Shown piece by piece: positions 46,515 to 54,971 of a stretch of DNA of 64,000 nt (within the stretch, counting starts at the first letter, position 1; each line of letters starts with the position of its first letter). The translations under genes were made by a program, and so were the position numbers. Below the pieces are notes generated by a model that was not told the origin of the DNA, searched no databases, and saw only the letters and a program-made list of their open reading frames with translations. The stretch comes from Bacteroidales bacterium. Its GTDB lineage: Bacteria > Bacteroidota > Bacteroidia > Bacteroidales > F082. The stretch is from the NCBI GenBank assembly GCA_021647205.1, contig JAKIVD010000004.1:62001-126000 (forward strand), in the 5' to 3' direction.

Positions 46515-47672
46515 ATGACATGTCCCAATAATACACTGAGCAGACGGCAAAAAATTATCCTGTTGATTATCGGGGCGCTTGCGTTGCTGATCGGCTTTAC
46601 CCCCCGCTACGTTTTTACAGCCATCGCCCATGGCAACCCTGATATTGATGATTACAAGATTTTTTACAACCGCACCATCCCGGCAGGTGAATATTTGCCC
46701 TGGAAAATTGCCGAAGACTACAACCTGTACGAACTGCCCGAACCCACAAGAACCACCATCGAAAGTTACAAACCGGTGGCTTTTCTTGTTATCCAGGATG
46801 AAAAAATCAAATACGAAGAATATTGGGATGGCTATGGCCGGCACTCACTTTCCAACTCGTTCAGCGCTGGAAAAAGTATCGTTGGCCTGCTTGTTGGCAT
46901 TGCGCTGGACGAAGGGAAGATAAAAAGCCTTGATCAGCCTGTGGGCGACTTTCTCCCTGCATTTACAAAAGGGGAAAATGCAATACTGACCATCAGAAAC
47001 CTGCTGACAATGAGTTCGGGTCTGAATTGGGACGAGACCTACACCAGCCCGCTTTCGATGACAACCGAAGCCTACTACGGGACGGATCTCCCGGGTCTCA
47101 TCAATTCGTTGAAGGTGGTCGAAACTCCCGGAAAAGAGTTTGATTACCTGAGTGGAAATACCGAGGTGCTGGCCATGATTCTTGAGGCCGCCACGGGAAA
47201 AAGGCTGGCTAACTATGCTTCGGAAAAAATCTGGAAACACATTGGTGCCCGCTACGATGCACTTTGGTGTCTCGACAGCAAAGATGGCATGGAAAAAGCA
47301 TACTGCTGTTTCAATACGAATGCCCGCGATTTTGCCCGCTTTGGCCAATTGGTGCTGAACAATGGAAAATGGAACAACACACAAATTGTTTCTGAAAAAT
47401 ATTTGAAAGAGGCCACTTCTCCTGCTGCTTATCTTATTGACAAAGGCGACAAGAAAAAGGTTGATTTTTATGGTTTCCAATGGTGGGTCATCCATTACAA
47501 AGGCCATACCATTCCCTACATGCGGGGAATTCTTGGCCAGTATATTTTTGCCATCCCCGACAGAAATGCCGTGGTCGTCCGCCTGGGCCACGAACGCAGC
47601 AAAGAATACATTGGTCACCACACCAAAGATATTTACCAATACCTGGATGCTGCCTTTAAAATACTGGACTAA
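46515..47672 (+). CDS. serine hydrolase, beta-lactamase class C / penicillin-binding family
   Basis: A 385-residue protein with one N-terminal membrane helix (KIILLIIGALALLIGFTPRY). The active-site motif SxxK is present as FSAGKSIVG (Ser nucleophile, Lys three residues later), and a Tyr-containing loop reads GKEFDYLSGNTEVLAMI, as in this class where the YxN motif varies. NLLTMSSGLNWDE is another family mark. The third motif (KTG-like) is not obvious; RGILGQYIF may occupy the place. Relatives are esterases, D-amino acid peptidases or cell-wall enzymes; beta-lactamase activity should not be assumed. Alone between maeB and mdh. Confidence 0.87.
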   Translation: MTCPNNTLSRRQKIILLIIGALALLIGFTPRYVFTAIAHGNPDIDDYKIFYNRTIPAGEYLPWKIAEDYNLYELPEPTRTTIESYKPVAFLVIQDEKIKYEEYWDGYGRHSLSNSFSAGKSIVGLLVGIALDEGKIKSLDQPVGDFLPAFTKGENAILTIRNLLTMSSGLNWDETYTSPLSMTTEAYYGTDLPGLINSLKVVETPGKEFDYLSGNTEVLAMILEAATGKRLANYASEKIWKHIGARYDALWCLDSKDGMEKAYCCFNTNARDFARFGQLVLNNGKWNNTQIVSEKYLKEATSPAAYLIDKGDKKKVDFYGFQWWVIHYKGHTIPYMRGILGQYIFAIPDRNAVVVRLGHERSKEYIGHHTKDIYQYLDAAFKILD

Positions 47673-47759
47673 GGCCGCTGTCCATCTGCCGGCCCTAATT
47701 TATAATTGATAAAAAAAAGCCTTTGCTTCTTAAAATGAGCCGAAAAGCCAGATTATTAT

Positions 47760-47767
47760 TACTTTTG
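47760..47767 (+). promoter_or_regulatory. -7 promoter element for mdh
   Basis: TACTTTTG, matching TAnnTTTG, 45 bases before the mdh ATG. Confidence 0.45.
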
Positions 47768-47812
47768 TTCAGTTCAATAAATCAATAAATATTAATTGAA
47801 AAAGAGAATACG

Positions 47813-48751
47813 ATGAAAAAAGTAACCGTTGTCGGAGCCGGAAATGTAGGCGCAACCTGTGCCGATGTTTTGGCACAAAAAAACTTCCTTGATGAAGTGG
47901 TGTTAATCGACATTAAAGAAGGCCTGGCCGAGGGCAAAGCACTCGACATCTGGCAAAGTGCACCCATTAACTATTTTGATACGAGGGTTGTTGGCTACAC
48001 CAACGATTACAGCAAAACTGAAAACTCAGATGTTGTAGTCATTACCTCGGGCATTCCGCGTAAGCCGGGCATGTCGCGCGATGATTTAATTTCTACCAAT
48101 GCAAATATAGTGATGGACGTGACCAGGAAAGTCATGGCCTCTTCACCCGATGCGGTGATTATTATCGTTTCCAATCCTTTGGACGTAATGACTTATGCTT
48201 CGCACATTGCTTCGGGAAAATCAGCAAATAAGGTTTTCGGGCAGGCCGGCGTGCTCGACACGGCACGTTACCGCGCTTTTTTGGCAACTGAATTAAATGT
48301 TTCGCCCCGAGACATTCAGGCCTTGCTTTTAGGTGGTCATGGCGATACCATGGTGCCTTTGCCACGCTACACCACTGTTTCCGGTATTCCGGTTACCGAG
48401 CTGATTGCCAAAGACAAACTGGATGCCATTGTTGACCGTACCCGTAAAGGCGGCGGCGAAATTGTGAACCTGCTGGGTACTTCTGCCTGGTATGCCCCCG
48501 GGGCTGCCGCCGCACAAATGGCCGAGTCGGTTATACAGGACCAAAAGCATATTTTCCCATGCTGTGTACGTCTCGACGGACAGTGGGGCGAAAAAGACAT
48601 TTATCTTGGTTCACCTGTAAAACTGGGTAAAAATGGTGTTGAAGAAATCATCGAGATTGATTTGAATGAGGAAGAAATGGCCCTGCTGAAAACTTCTTCG
48701 CAGCACGTTAAGGATGTAATGAAAGTATTGGACGATATGAAATTGTTCTAA
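47813..48751 (+). CDS. mdh: malate dehydrogenase
   Basis: Oxidises malate to oxaloacetate with NAD in the TCA cycle. A 312-residue protein of the LDH-like (type 3) MDH group: NAD motif VTVVGAGNVGATCADVLAQK, the Asp loop VVLIDIKEGLAEGKALDI, substrate Arg loop GIPRKPGMSRDDL, VSNPLDVMTYAS, and the catalytic His in GGHGDTMVPLPRY. It follows the serine hydrolase by 140 bases and has its own -7 box. A UUCG-loop terminator follows at 48798-48826. Confidence 0.97.
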   Translation: MKKVTVVGAGNVGATCADVLAQKNFLDEVVLIDIKEGLAEGKALDIWQSAPINYFDTRVVGYTNDYSKTENSDVVVITSGIPRKPGMSRDDLISTNANIVMDVTRKVMASSPDAVIIIVSNPLDVMTYASHIASGKSANKVFGQAGVLDTARYRAFLATELNVSPRDIQALLLGGHGDTMVPLPRYTTVSGIPVTELIAKDKLDAIVDRTRKGGGEIVNLLGTSAWYAPGAAAAQMAESVIQDQKHIFPCCVRLDGQWGEKDIYLGSPVKLGKNGVEEIIEIDLNEEEMALLKTSSQHVKDVMKVLDDMKLF

Positions 48752-48797
48752 AAAAACAGCCTAATTCATTAATGGTTGCGATTCTTGTTTAGGCTTA

Positions 48798-48826
48798 GGC
48801 GCTCCTTCGGGGGCGTCTTTTTTTTT
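48798..48826 (+). terminator. terminator after mdh
   Basis: 8-bp stem GGCGCTCC / GGGGCGTC with a TTCG tetraloop and nine T residues. Confidence 0.92.
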
Positions 48827-48876
48827 GCGCCCTGTTTTTGATTATCTTTACGGCTTACTCATTAAGCTTTAAAAAG

Positions 48877-49566
48877 ATGAAACGTTTAGTAGTCCTTTCA
48901 GGCGCTGGCATGAGTGCCGAAAGCGGGGTAAGTACCTTTCGCGACAGCAACGGTTTGTGGGAAAACCACCGGATTGAAGAGGTGGCTTCACCCATTGCCT
49001 GGCAAAACAACCCGCAAATGGTACTCGAATTTTACAACCAGCGCCGCAAACAACTTTTTGAAGTCGAACCCAATGCCGGGCACAAAGCCCTGCTTAGGCT
49101 CGAAAAAAAATTCGATGTGCAGATTATCACCCAAAATGTGGATGACCTTCACGAAAGGGCCGGGTCATCAAATGTTTTGCACCTGCACGGAGAAATGAAA
49201 AAAGTGAGAAGTACACTTGATCCGGGTCTTGTTTACACCCTCGACCACTGGGAGTTGAAATGGGGCGACAAATGTGAAAAAGGTTCCCAACTGCGTCCCC
49301 ACATCGTTTGGTTTGGCGAAGGGGTGCCCCTGATTGGAACCGCCGTTGAAATTATTTCGGAAGCAGATATTGTGTTGGTAATCGGGACTTCGATGGTAGT
49401 TTACCCCGCTGCCGGACTTATTGGTTACGCACCCGAATCTTCCCCAAAATACTACATCGACCCCAAAGCATTTCCGGTTTCCGGAATAACAAACCTTACT
49501 ATTGTAAAAGAAAAAGCCGGCAAAGGCGTGCCCCGGCTGGTGAATCAATTGCTGGAAGAGGCTTAA
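48877..49566 (+). CDS. NAD-dependent protein deacylase, sirtuin class III
   Basis: A Sir2-type enzyme of 229 residues that removes acyl groups from lysine using NAD. ATG 48877 is chosen (MKRLVVLSGAGMSAESGVST); the longer frame is not homologous. NAD motif GAGMSAESGVSTFRD, ITQNVDDLHERAG and catalytic His104 (LHLHGE) are present. Tyr53 and Arg56 (YNQR) form the class III pocket for succinyl or malonyl groups. Only Cys133 remains where many sirtuins have four zinc-binding Cys, so the small domain is zinc-poor, as in some bacterial CobB proteins. It is just after mdh's terminator, so it needs its own promoter. Confidence 0.93.
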   Translation: MKRLVVLSGAGMSAESGVSTFRDSNGLWENHRIEEVASPIAWQNNPQMVLEFYNQRRKQLFEVEPNAGHKALLRLEKKFDVQIITQNVDDLHERAGSSNVLHLHGEMKKVRSTLDPGLVYTLDHWELKWGDKCEKGSQLRPHIVWFGEGVPLIGTAVEIISEADIVLVIGTSMVVYPAAGLIGYAPESSPKYYIDPKAFPVSGITNLTIVKEKAGKGVPRLVNQLLEEA

Positions 49567-49571
49567 AACAA

Positions 49572-49599
49572 CCTTCCAGAGTCTGAAAGACCTGGAAGA
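49572..49599. repeat. palindromic intergenic element
   Basis: CTTCCAG / CTGGAAG with an inner GTCT / AGAC pairing separated by a few bases. It belongs to the set of dispersed palindromes in this window and may end sirtuin transcription. Confidence 0.5.
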
Positions 49600-49659
49600 G
49601 TTGTTGTGTATTTCCTGGAAGAGTTGTTGTGCATTTCCTGGAAGAGTTGCTGCACATTT
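49591..49659. repeat. three 23-bp tandem repeats
   Basis: Unit CCTGGAAGAGTTGTTGTG followed by [T/C]ATTT, three copies at 49591-49613, 49614-49636 and 49637-49659; the third differs at four positions. It lies between the sirtuin and the BNR gene and overlaps the palindrome. Confidence 0.9.
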
Positions 49660-49706
49660 CTAAGAACAGTGAAAAATATTTTAGGGGATATAACAATTTA
49701 AAGACG

Positions 49707-50810
49707 ATGAAAAAACTCGCACCAATACTGCTTTTTGTATTAGCCAATTCTTTGATTGGGCAAAATATCTGGGAACCAATTATTTTTCCAGACACACTTA
49801 AATCGAAAGCAATTAATGCTGAAAAAGAAGGAGTATTATTTGTCGCAACAGGTGGAAATAATGAATATTATGGTCTGTTCAGAACATTAAATTATGGAAA
49901 TACCTGGGAATTAATAGAGGTCGATACGGCGAGTTCGTATGTAAGCATTTTTACAATTCGGTATAATTCAGACGATGTTCTTTTTATTGGTGCTAATTCA
50001 CGAATCTACAGATCAGTCAATGATGGAGAGAGTTTTGAAAAAGTTTTAACAGGTGTCGATAACATTTTAAAAATAAATTTCTCACCAGGGAACGAAATAT
50101 TTGCTGTTGGTTGGTCTTACATTTTTCGGTCAACTGATGCCGGAACTACCTGGGACACTTTATATCATACCAATTCTAATCTGTACTTTGCAGATATTGA
50201 TTTTGGGCTTAATGGCGAAATTTATACTGTTGGAGGGTCGTTTGACGGGCCTGGTACGGGTAGCGGTTTTCATCGATCGCTTGATAATGGAATAAGCTGG
50301 GAGAATATTGGAATTGTTGACCTGCATTTACATTGCATCGAAGTAAATACTAATGGAGTAATTATTGTTGGCGGTGAAGGAGCGAATATGTACAGGTCAA
50401 ATGATAATGGTGAAAACTGGACTTATATTTCTGACTATAATGCCAGTGCAATTGAATCGGATTTTCAGGATAATCTGTTTGCTGGTGTACGCGGGTTTTA
50501 TTACGATGGTGTCTTGCTTTCTGAAGATTGGGGTAGTACCTGGAGTGAATTAAACGATACAGTATTGAACCCCTACATCAATCAAATATCAATATCCCCG
50601 AACAATACAGTGTATTTACAATGTGATAAGGTGGTAAGTGAACCCTATCAATTATTTAAATCAATAAATCCAATACTCGGTATAAAAAGCGAAAATTCGG
50701 CAGCTGAGATTACACTCTTTCCAAATCCAACTGATACTAAAATATCCATCTCAAATAAAACAAACAAGAGAATCCTGAGGTGTAATATTTACAATCAAAA
50801 TGGACCGTAA
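49707..50810 (+). CDS. secreted BNR-repeat protein with shortened T9SS sorting domain
   Basis: A 367-residue secreted protein (ATG 49707; signal peptide MKKLAPILLFVLANSLIG). It has several BNR/VPS10-type units: FRTLNYGNTWELI, YRSVNDGESFEKV, FRSTDAGTTWDTL, HRSLDNGISWENI, YRSNDNGENWTYI. The C terminus begins as a sorting domain (ITLFPNPTDTKISISN) but stops 29 residues after FPNP, at NQNGP, so the conserved second half (with the LxxGxYxxxI strand and final Lys-rich end) is absent. The gene is noticeably richer in A+T than its neighbours, suggesting recent acquisition. Secretion through T9SS may be impaired. The next gene on the opposite strand ends 12 bases later. Confidence 0.75.
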   Translation: MKKLAPILLFVLANSLIGQNIWEPIIFPDTLKSKAINAEKEGVLFVATGGNNEYYGLFRTLNYGNTWELIEVDTASSYVSIFTIRYNSDDVLFIGANSRIYRSVNDGESFEKVLTGVDNILKINFSPGNEIFAVGWSYIFRSTDAGTTWDTLYHTNSNLYFADIDFGLNGEIYTVGGSFDGPGTGSGFHRSLDNGISWENIGIVDLHLHCIEVNTNGVIIVGGEGANMYRSNDNGENWTYISDYNASAIESDFQDNLFAGVRGFYYDGVLLSEDWGSTWSELNDTVLNPYINQISISPNNTVYLQCDKVVSEPYQLFKSINPILGIKSENSAAEITLFPNPTDTKISISNKTNKRILRCNIYNQNGP

Positions 50811-50822
50811 AATTTATCGCAC

Positions 50823-51422
50823 TCACTTTTTCACTTTGTCCACCGGCATTTTGGCGAAAAGCCGACCGATGTCTTTTTTTACACTGCTCTCTTTAGCTTC
50901 TTCATATCCGATTCGCCCTGTGGCAACCCCCTGCCACACAATTTTCTTTTTCGAATCATCCAGCAAATCAACCACTAATGTTCCCACATTATAATCGTGG
51001 GTAACAGCAGTATAAGGGTACATGCCTGGCGATCCATAACCCACAACGCCCACACCTGCGCCTCCCGAGCCCACACCCACACCAATGGCCACGGCACCAT
51101 AACCATTGTATCCGGCATAGTGGTCGGAATAGGCCGAGTAACTGGTTTCTTCCTCAACAACGGCAAAAACCGACACCTGTAAATCGGCCCCTGATTTTTG
51201 GTAAACATAGCCGCGGGCTTCCAACTCAGCTTTAATTGCCATCAAAATGTATTCTTTGGTTTGGGGGCTCATTACTTTATCGTTATGCGGGTCCCAGTTT
51301 AGCAAACCGAATGTTTTGTATTTCGAAAAATCTGCTTCGTGATCGTATTCGGCAATATATTTCCACGGATTGCACGACGAAAGAAATAAGAGGATAATAA
51401 GGGGTAAGATTAATTTTTTCAT
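50823..51422 (-). CDS. DUF4136 lipoprotein A
   Basis: A 199-residue lipoprotein: leader MKKLILPLIILLFLSSCNPW with lipobox LSSC. DUF4136 signatures are YDHEADFSKYKTFGLLNWDP and YNVGTLVVDLLDDSKKKIVW (then QGVATG). Between them lies a Gly-rich, Tyr-rich segment (YNGYGAVAIGVGVGSGGAGV), probably a flexible loop. DUF4136 proteins sit in the periplasmic face of the outer membrane; their function is not established. It is the second of two related genes in tandem, 35 bases downstream of the other. Confidence 0.88.
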   Translation of the reverse strand: MKKLILPLIILLFLSSCNPWKYIAEYDHEADFSKYKTFGLLNWDPHNDKVMSPQTKEYILMAIKAELEARGYVYQKSGADLQVSVFAVVEEETSYSAYSDHYAGYNGYGAVAIGVGVGSGGAGVGVVGYGSPGMYPYTAVTHDYNVGTLVVDLLDDSKKKIVWQGVATGRIGYEEAKESSVKKDIGRLFAKMPVDKVKK

Positions 51423-51457
51423 ATTTCTTTTTTTTTAATCGTTGGTAAAGGGTTTGA

Positions 51458-52030
51458 TTATTTAGAACCCGGAAATCTATCCATCACCTTTGCAACCTTT
51501 TTTGGTAGATTTCGGTCGCGCTTATCAAGGTCTTGTTCAACTTCATCTGATCCAATTCCCTGCCAGATCAGCTTTTTGTCTTCAACACTGAAAACATCAA
51601 TAATCAGGGTTCCTTCCCTGTAATTGCGTTGGGTAACGGTTGTGGAAGAATATCCGGGACCATAGCCGTAACCATAGCCAAAACCCGAATAACCCCAGCC
51701 CCCGCCATAGCCCGCCCAGCCACCATAGTGATTGGTATAAGCCTCGTAACTGGTTTTGCCTTCGAGTGTTACAAAAACCGACACCAGCATATCTGCCTCA
51801 TCTTTTACGTATTGATAAGCTTTGTCTTCCATTTCGGTACGAATGGCATTCATAATCGTTTGCTTGTCGTAGTCGTTTATCTGGTAACCGTTTTTGTAAT
51901 CCCATGGATAAAAACCAAAAGTCTTGAAACGGTTAAAATCAACAGACTTGTCGTAATCATAAACTACTTCCAGCGAACTGCAGGATGAAAAAAGAAGGAA
52001 AACAACCAGGAAGAGAAACAGGTTTTTCAT
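51458..52030 (-). CDS. DUF4136 lipoprotein B
   Basis: A 190-residue paralogue of the adjoining gene. ATG 52028-52030 begins the leader MKNLFLFLVVFLLFSSCSSL (lipobox FSSC); the longer frame upstream is not leader-like. It shares YDKSVDFNRFKTFGFYPWDY and YREGTLIIDVFSVEDKKLIW, then QGIGSDE, and has its own Gly/Tyr-rich insert (YGGWAGYGGGWGYSGFGYGY). Duplicate DUF4136 genes in tandem are common in Bacteroidota. A -7 box is at 52056-52064 on the minus strand, divergent from the FKBP gene. Confidence 0.88.
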   Translation of the reverse strand: MKNLFLFLVVFLLFSSCSSLEVVYDYDKSVDFNRFKTFGFYPWDYKNGYQINDYDKQTIMNAIRTEMEDKAYQYVKDEADMLVSVFVTLEGKTSYEAYTNHYGGWAGYGGGWGYSGFGYGYGYGPGYSSTTVTQRNYREGTLIIDVFSVEDKKLIWQGIGSDEVEQDLDKRDRNLPKKVAKVMDRFPGSK

Positions 52031-52055
52031 GCAAAATGAATTTCTAAAACAGACT

Positions 52056-52064
52056 GCAAAAATA
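52056..52064 (-). promoter_or_regulatory. -7 promoter element for the DUF4136 pair
   Basis: Minus-strand TATTTTTGC, perfect -7 match, 26 bases before the ATG of lipoprotein B. Confidence 0.55.
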
Positions 52065-52090
52065 CACTTTAAATTATACACTTTTTTACG

Positions 52091-52099
52091 TACTTTTGC
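52091..52099 (+). promoter_or_regulatory. -7 promoter element for the FKBP gene
   Basis: TACTTTTGC, perfect -7 match, 17 bases before the ATG at 52116; back-to-back with the DUF4136 promoter. Confidence 0.55.
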
Positions 52100-52115
52100 C
52101 GACTGTTTTTAAATA

Positions 52116-52601
52116 ATGATCATGAATACTTCCAAAGCAAACCTGGCCGGATGGGCTCTTTTTATATTGTTGTTCGTTGTTACAACCACAATAAGTTCCT
52201 GTAAAAAAGATGAGGGCGTTGACCAGGGAGCTATTGACAGGGAATTAATTGATCAATATGTCGCCGAAAAACAACTTGATGGCCGGTTTACCGAAAGCGG
52301 TTTGTTCTATGTGGTTGTAAAAGAGGGGAATGGCGAGTACCCATCTGCAACCTCACTGGTAACCGTTTCTTACAAAGGATATTTACTGAATGGTGATGTA
52401 TTTGACGAAGGGGAATACCTGACCGCCCTGCTGACCAACCTCATTACAGGATGGCAGGAAGGCATCCAGCTTATTGATGCAGGTGGTAAAATTAAACTGG
52501 TCATACCTTCACATTTAGCATACGGCAGCCAATCTACAGAAAGTATTCCTCCAAATTCCGTTCTGGTTTTCGACATCACGCTGCACGCTTTTCAAAAGTA
52601 A
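52116..52601 (+). CDS. FKBP-type peptidyl-prolyl cis-trans isomerase lipoprotein
   Basis: A 161-residue lipoprotein (leader ending TTTISSCKKDEG, lipobox ISSC) that helps protein folding in the envelope. The FKBP fold covers residues ~65-161: VTVSYKGYLLNGDVFDE, then GWQEGIQLIDAGGKIKLVIP and HLAYGSQSTESIPPNSVLVF, which fit the isomerase pocket with Trp, Tyr and Phe positions. Start may be Met1 or Met3 (52122). It is followed by recX at 52720. Confidence 0.9.
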   Translation: MIMNTSKANLAGWALFILLFVVTTTISSCKKDEGVDQGAIDRELIDQYVAEKQLDGRFTESGLFYVVVKEGNGEYPSATSLVTVSYKGYLLNGDVFDEGEYLTALLTNLITGWQEGIQLIDAGGKIKLVIPSHLAYGSQSTESIPPNSVLVFDITLHAFQK

Positions 52602-52719
52602 AACCTGCTTGCTCTTCTCTTTGGCAGGTGAACCCCGCCCTCCCCTTCCTTCCCCTGCAAAAAAAAACACGATAGCAAATTATTTTGTATCTTGTGGCTT
52701 TCTTTAAAAGCGCAAAGCC

Positions 52720-53172
52720 ATGTCACCTGAGCAAAACCTTCTGTTGAAAAAAGCACAACATTACTGCGCATATACCGAGCGCAGTATTTTTGATGTAAAA
52801 ATGAAGTTGCAGGAATGGAAACTTTCCGAAAAGAAAATTGAAGAGTTTATCCGCCGGCTTGAGGATGAAGACTACATCAACGAAGAACGCTATGCCGTTA
52901 CTTTTGCCTACGGCAAACTACGCAACAACAAATGGGGGCGGACAAAAATTTTTTACGCCCTTTCCCAAAAAAACATCCCCGAGATTTACATCCAGATGGG
53001 ACTGAACGAGCTGGATGAAGAAGAATACCTCAATACCCTGAAATCCGTCATCGCCTCAAAACAAGTCACGGGCAAGGACGAATTCACACGGCAGAACAAG
53101 CTGGTGCGTTACGCCGTGCAAAAAGGTTTCCAGCCTGAACTGGCATGGAAAGTTGTCAGGGGCGAGATTTAG
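52720..53172 (+). CDS. recX: RecX family regulator of RecA
   Basis: A 150-residue cytoplasmic protein that modulates RecA filaments. It has the tandem three-helix pattern of RecX: LLLKKAQHYCAYTERSIFDV with KMKLQEWKLSEKKIEEFIRRL, then DEDYINEERYAVTFAYGKLR and NNKWGRTKIFYALSQKNIPE. The third unit ends YAVQKGFQPELAWKVVRGEI. RecX is often beside recA, but recA is not here. The length is normal. The 118 bases in front hold a weak -7 (TATCTTGT near 52688). Confidence 0.9.
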   Translation: MSPEQNLLLKKAQHYCAYTERSIFDVKMKLQEWKLSEKKIEEFIRRLEDEDYINEERYAVTFAYGKLRNNKWGRTKIFYALSQKNIPEIYIQMGLNELDEEEYLNTLKSVIASKQVTGKDEFTRQNKLVRYAVQKGFQPELAWKVVRGEI

Positions 53173-53214
53173 TTTTTGTTGATTTGTAAATCACACCAAA
53201 ATAAATTAAAGGTT

Positions 53215-54816
53215 ATGAAAAAACTGTTTCTTTTAACGATGAGTATTTTTTTGCTTAGCTGTTTAACTGCCCAGACGTGGAATCAAACGGCCAAAATCAC
53301 AGCTGCCGACAGGGATGCGGGTGATCACTTTGGCGGCTATGTTTCCGTCAGCGGGGATTACGCCATTGTCGGCGCCCCTTACGCGGACAAGGATGTAAAC
53401 GGAGGGGATGAAATGGAGTCTGCCGGCGCTGCTTATTTCTTTAAAAAAGATGAAAACGGAAGCTGGGTTCAAACACAAAAAGTAACGGCTTCCGACCGAA
53501 TAGGCAATGCGCTTTTCGGTTATGCCGTGAGCATTCACGGGAACCGTGCAATCGTTGGCGCTTACCAGTCTTCGCAACTGAACTCGGAAGGTGATGCCGT
53601 GTTATTTGCAGGCTCGGCTTATGTTTTCCAACGCGACGAAACAGGAGTCTGGAATCAGACGCAAAAGCTGGTAGCCTCCGATATGACGGAATCCGCTTTC
53701 TTTGGTTTTGCTGTTGCCATCGAAGGAGATGTTGCCGTTGTGGGTGCATATTACGATGGTGAAGACACTGTTAGCGGCAATGTTATGCCTCAGGCCGGTT
53801 CTGCTTACATTTTTAAAAGAACCGAAAACGGAACCTGGGCGCAAATGCAAAAAATAGTTGCTTCCGACCGGGATGCGGGAGATATGTTTGGGGTTGCCGT
53901 CGATATCAGCAACAACGAAATTATTATCGGGGCCTGGCAGGAAAGTGATGATGTTTCAGGTGAAAATTATCTGAGCAATGCGGGTTCGGCTTACTTTTTC
54001 CGGCAGGATGACAACGGCCTTTGGCAGCAGGCTCAGAAAATGACGGCTTCCGACAGGGCAAAAAACGACGTCTTCGGCGCTGACGTTGCTATTGATGACG
54101 GTTTTGCCATAGTGGGTGCTTTTCGAGAGGGAAACGATTCCGTTGAATATGCAGGTGCCGCTTATTTATTTGAAAAAAGCGGAAATGACAGCTGGAACGA
54201 GCTGCAAAAAATCACAGCACCGGCCCGGGCAGAATGGGATGAATTTGGCCTTGCCGTTTCCATTAGCGGGAATCATGCCCTGGTGGGTGCGCGGGGTACA
54301 AACCGGGTATCGGACACCGACACCCTGTTCAATGCCGGTGCCGCTTATTTGTTTAAAAGAGACGGGTCTGGCCATTGGAATCTTAGCCAGGAAATCCTGG
54401 CTTCCGATAAGGAGGAATATGACGAATTCGGCGTATCGGTGTCCATTGACGCCAATCATGCCATTGTAAGCGCAATGAAGGAAGATGATGATGCGGACGG
54501 GGGAAACAAGCTGGAAAATGCGGGTTCGGCCTATATTTTTCAGGACGGCATTACCGGCATTGACGAAAATGGTTCCGGGCTTGCGTTGGTGTTTTATCCC
54601 AACCCCACAAACGGGGAAGTAAATATTGACCTGGGGCAAAGCCGGCCGGATATTGAAGTGCGGGTCCGGGATATTTCCGGGAAAACAGTGCTGCGCAAAA
54701 GCATCGGGACAAGCCGCTTTGCCGGTATTGAAATCAAGGGTGCAAACGGGCTTTATTTCATTGAAATCCGTTCGGCCAACGGAAAATCTGCTGTGCTAAA
54801 AGTGATTAAGCAGTAA
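53215..54816 (+). CDS. secreted FG-GAP/integrin-like repeat protein with T9SS sorting domain
   Basis: A 533-residue secreted protein (ATG 53215; MKKLFLLTMSIFLLSCLTAQ). It has seven copies of a ~58-residue unit with pattern QKxxASDRxxxDxFGxxVxI, AIVGAxxxD and GSAYxFKRxxxGxW, that is, FG-GAP-like beta-propeller blades with Asp-rich loops suggesting Ca2+ binding. Seven blades would close a propeller. The C-terminal type A sorting domain begins VFYPNPTNGEVNIDLGQ and ends KSAVLKVIKQ. It is a likely surface protein; ligand unknown. It follows recX by 42 bases. A possible terminator is at 54847-54866. Confidence 0.9.
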   Translation: MKKLFLLTMSIFLLSCLTAQTWNQTAKITAADRDAGDHFGGYVSVSGDYAIVGAPYADKDVNGGDEMESAGAAYFFKKDENGSWVQTQKVTASDRIGNALFGYAVSIHGNRAIVGAYQSSQLNSEGDAVLFAGSAYVFQRDETGVWNQTQKLVASDMTESAFFGFAVAIEGDVAVVGAYYDGEDTVSGNVMPQAGSAYIFKRTENGTWAQMQKIVASDRDAGDMFGVAVDISNNEIIIGAWQESDDVSGENYLSNAGSAYFFRQDDNGLWQQAQKMTASDRAKNDVFGADVAIDDGFAIVGAFREGNDSVEYAGAAYLFEKSGNDSWNELQKITAPARAEWDEFGLAVSISGNHALVGARGTNRVSDTDTLFNAGAAYLFKRDGSGHWNLSQEILASDKEEYDEFGVSVSIDANHAIVSAMKEDDDADGGNKLENAGSAYIFQDGITGIDENGSGLALVFYPNPTNGEVNIDLGQSRPDIEVRVRDISGKTVLRKSIGTSRFAGIEIKGANGLYFIEIRSANGKSAVLKVIKQ

Positions 54817-54846
54817 TTTTTTCATCCGCACGAGCTTGCAACACCT

Positions 54847-54891
54847 GGTGCTTTTCGCAAAGCACCGCCTCCGGTCATGCTTTTTTTTCAG
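54847..54891 (+). terminator. possible terminator after the FG-GAP gene
   Basis: GGTGCTTT / AAAGCACC (8 bp, TCGC loop) followed 13 bases later by a run of eight T residues. Confidence 0.45.
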
Positions 54892-54971
54892 CTCGCCTCT
54901 CAGTCCGGAACGTACATTTTCAATGAAATATTTTAATGTACATTTGCCCCTCGAAATAACAAAAAACAACC

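Noticed and set aside
46515-47672. Beta-lactamase (antibiotic resistance)
   Set aside because: SxxK alone is shared by many esterases and peptidases; the KTG-type motif is not clear and the protein has a membrane anchor.
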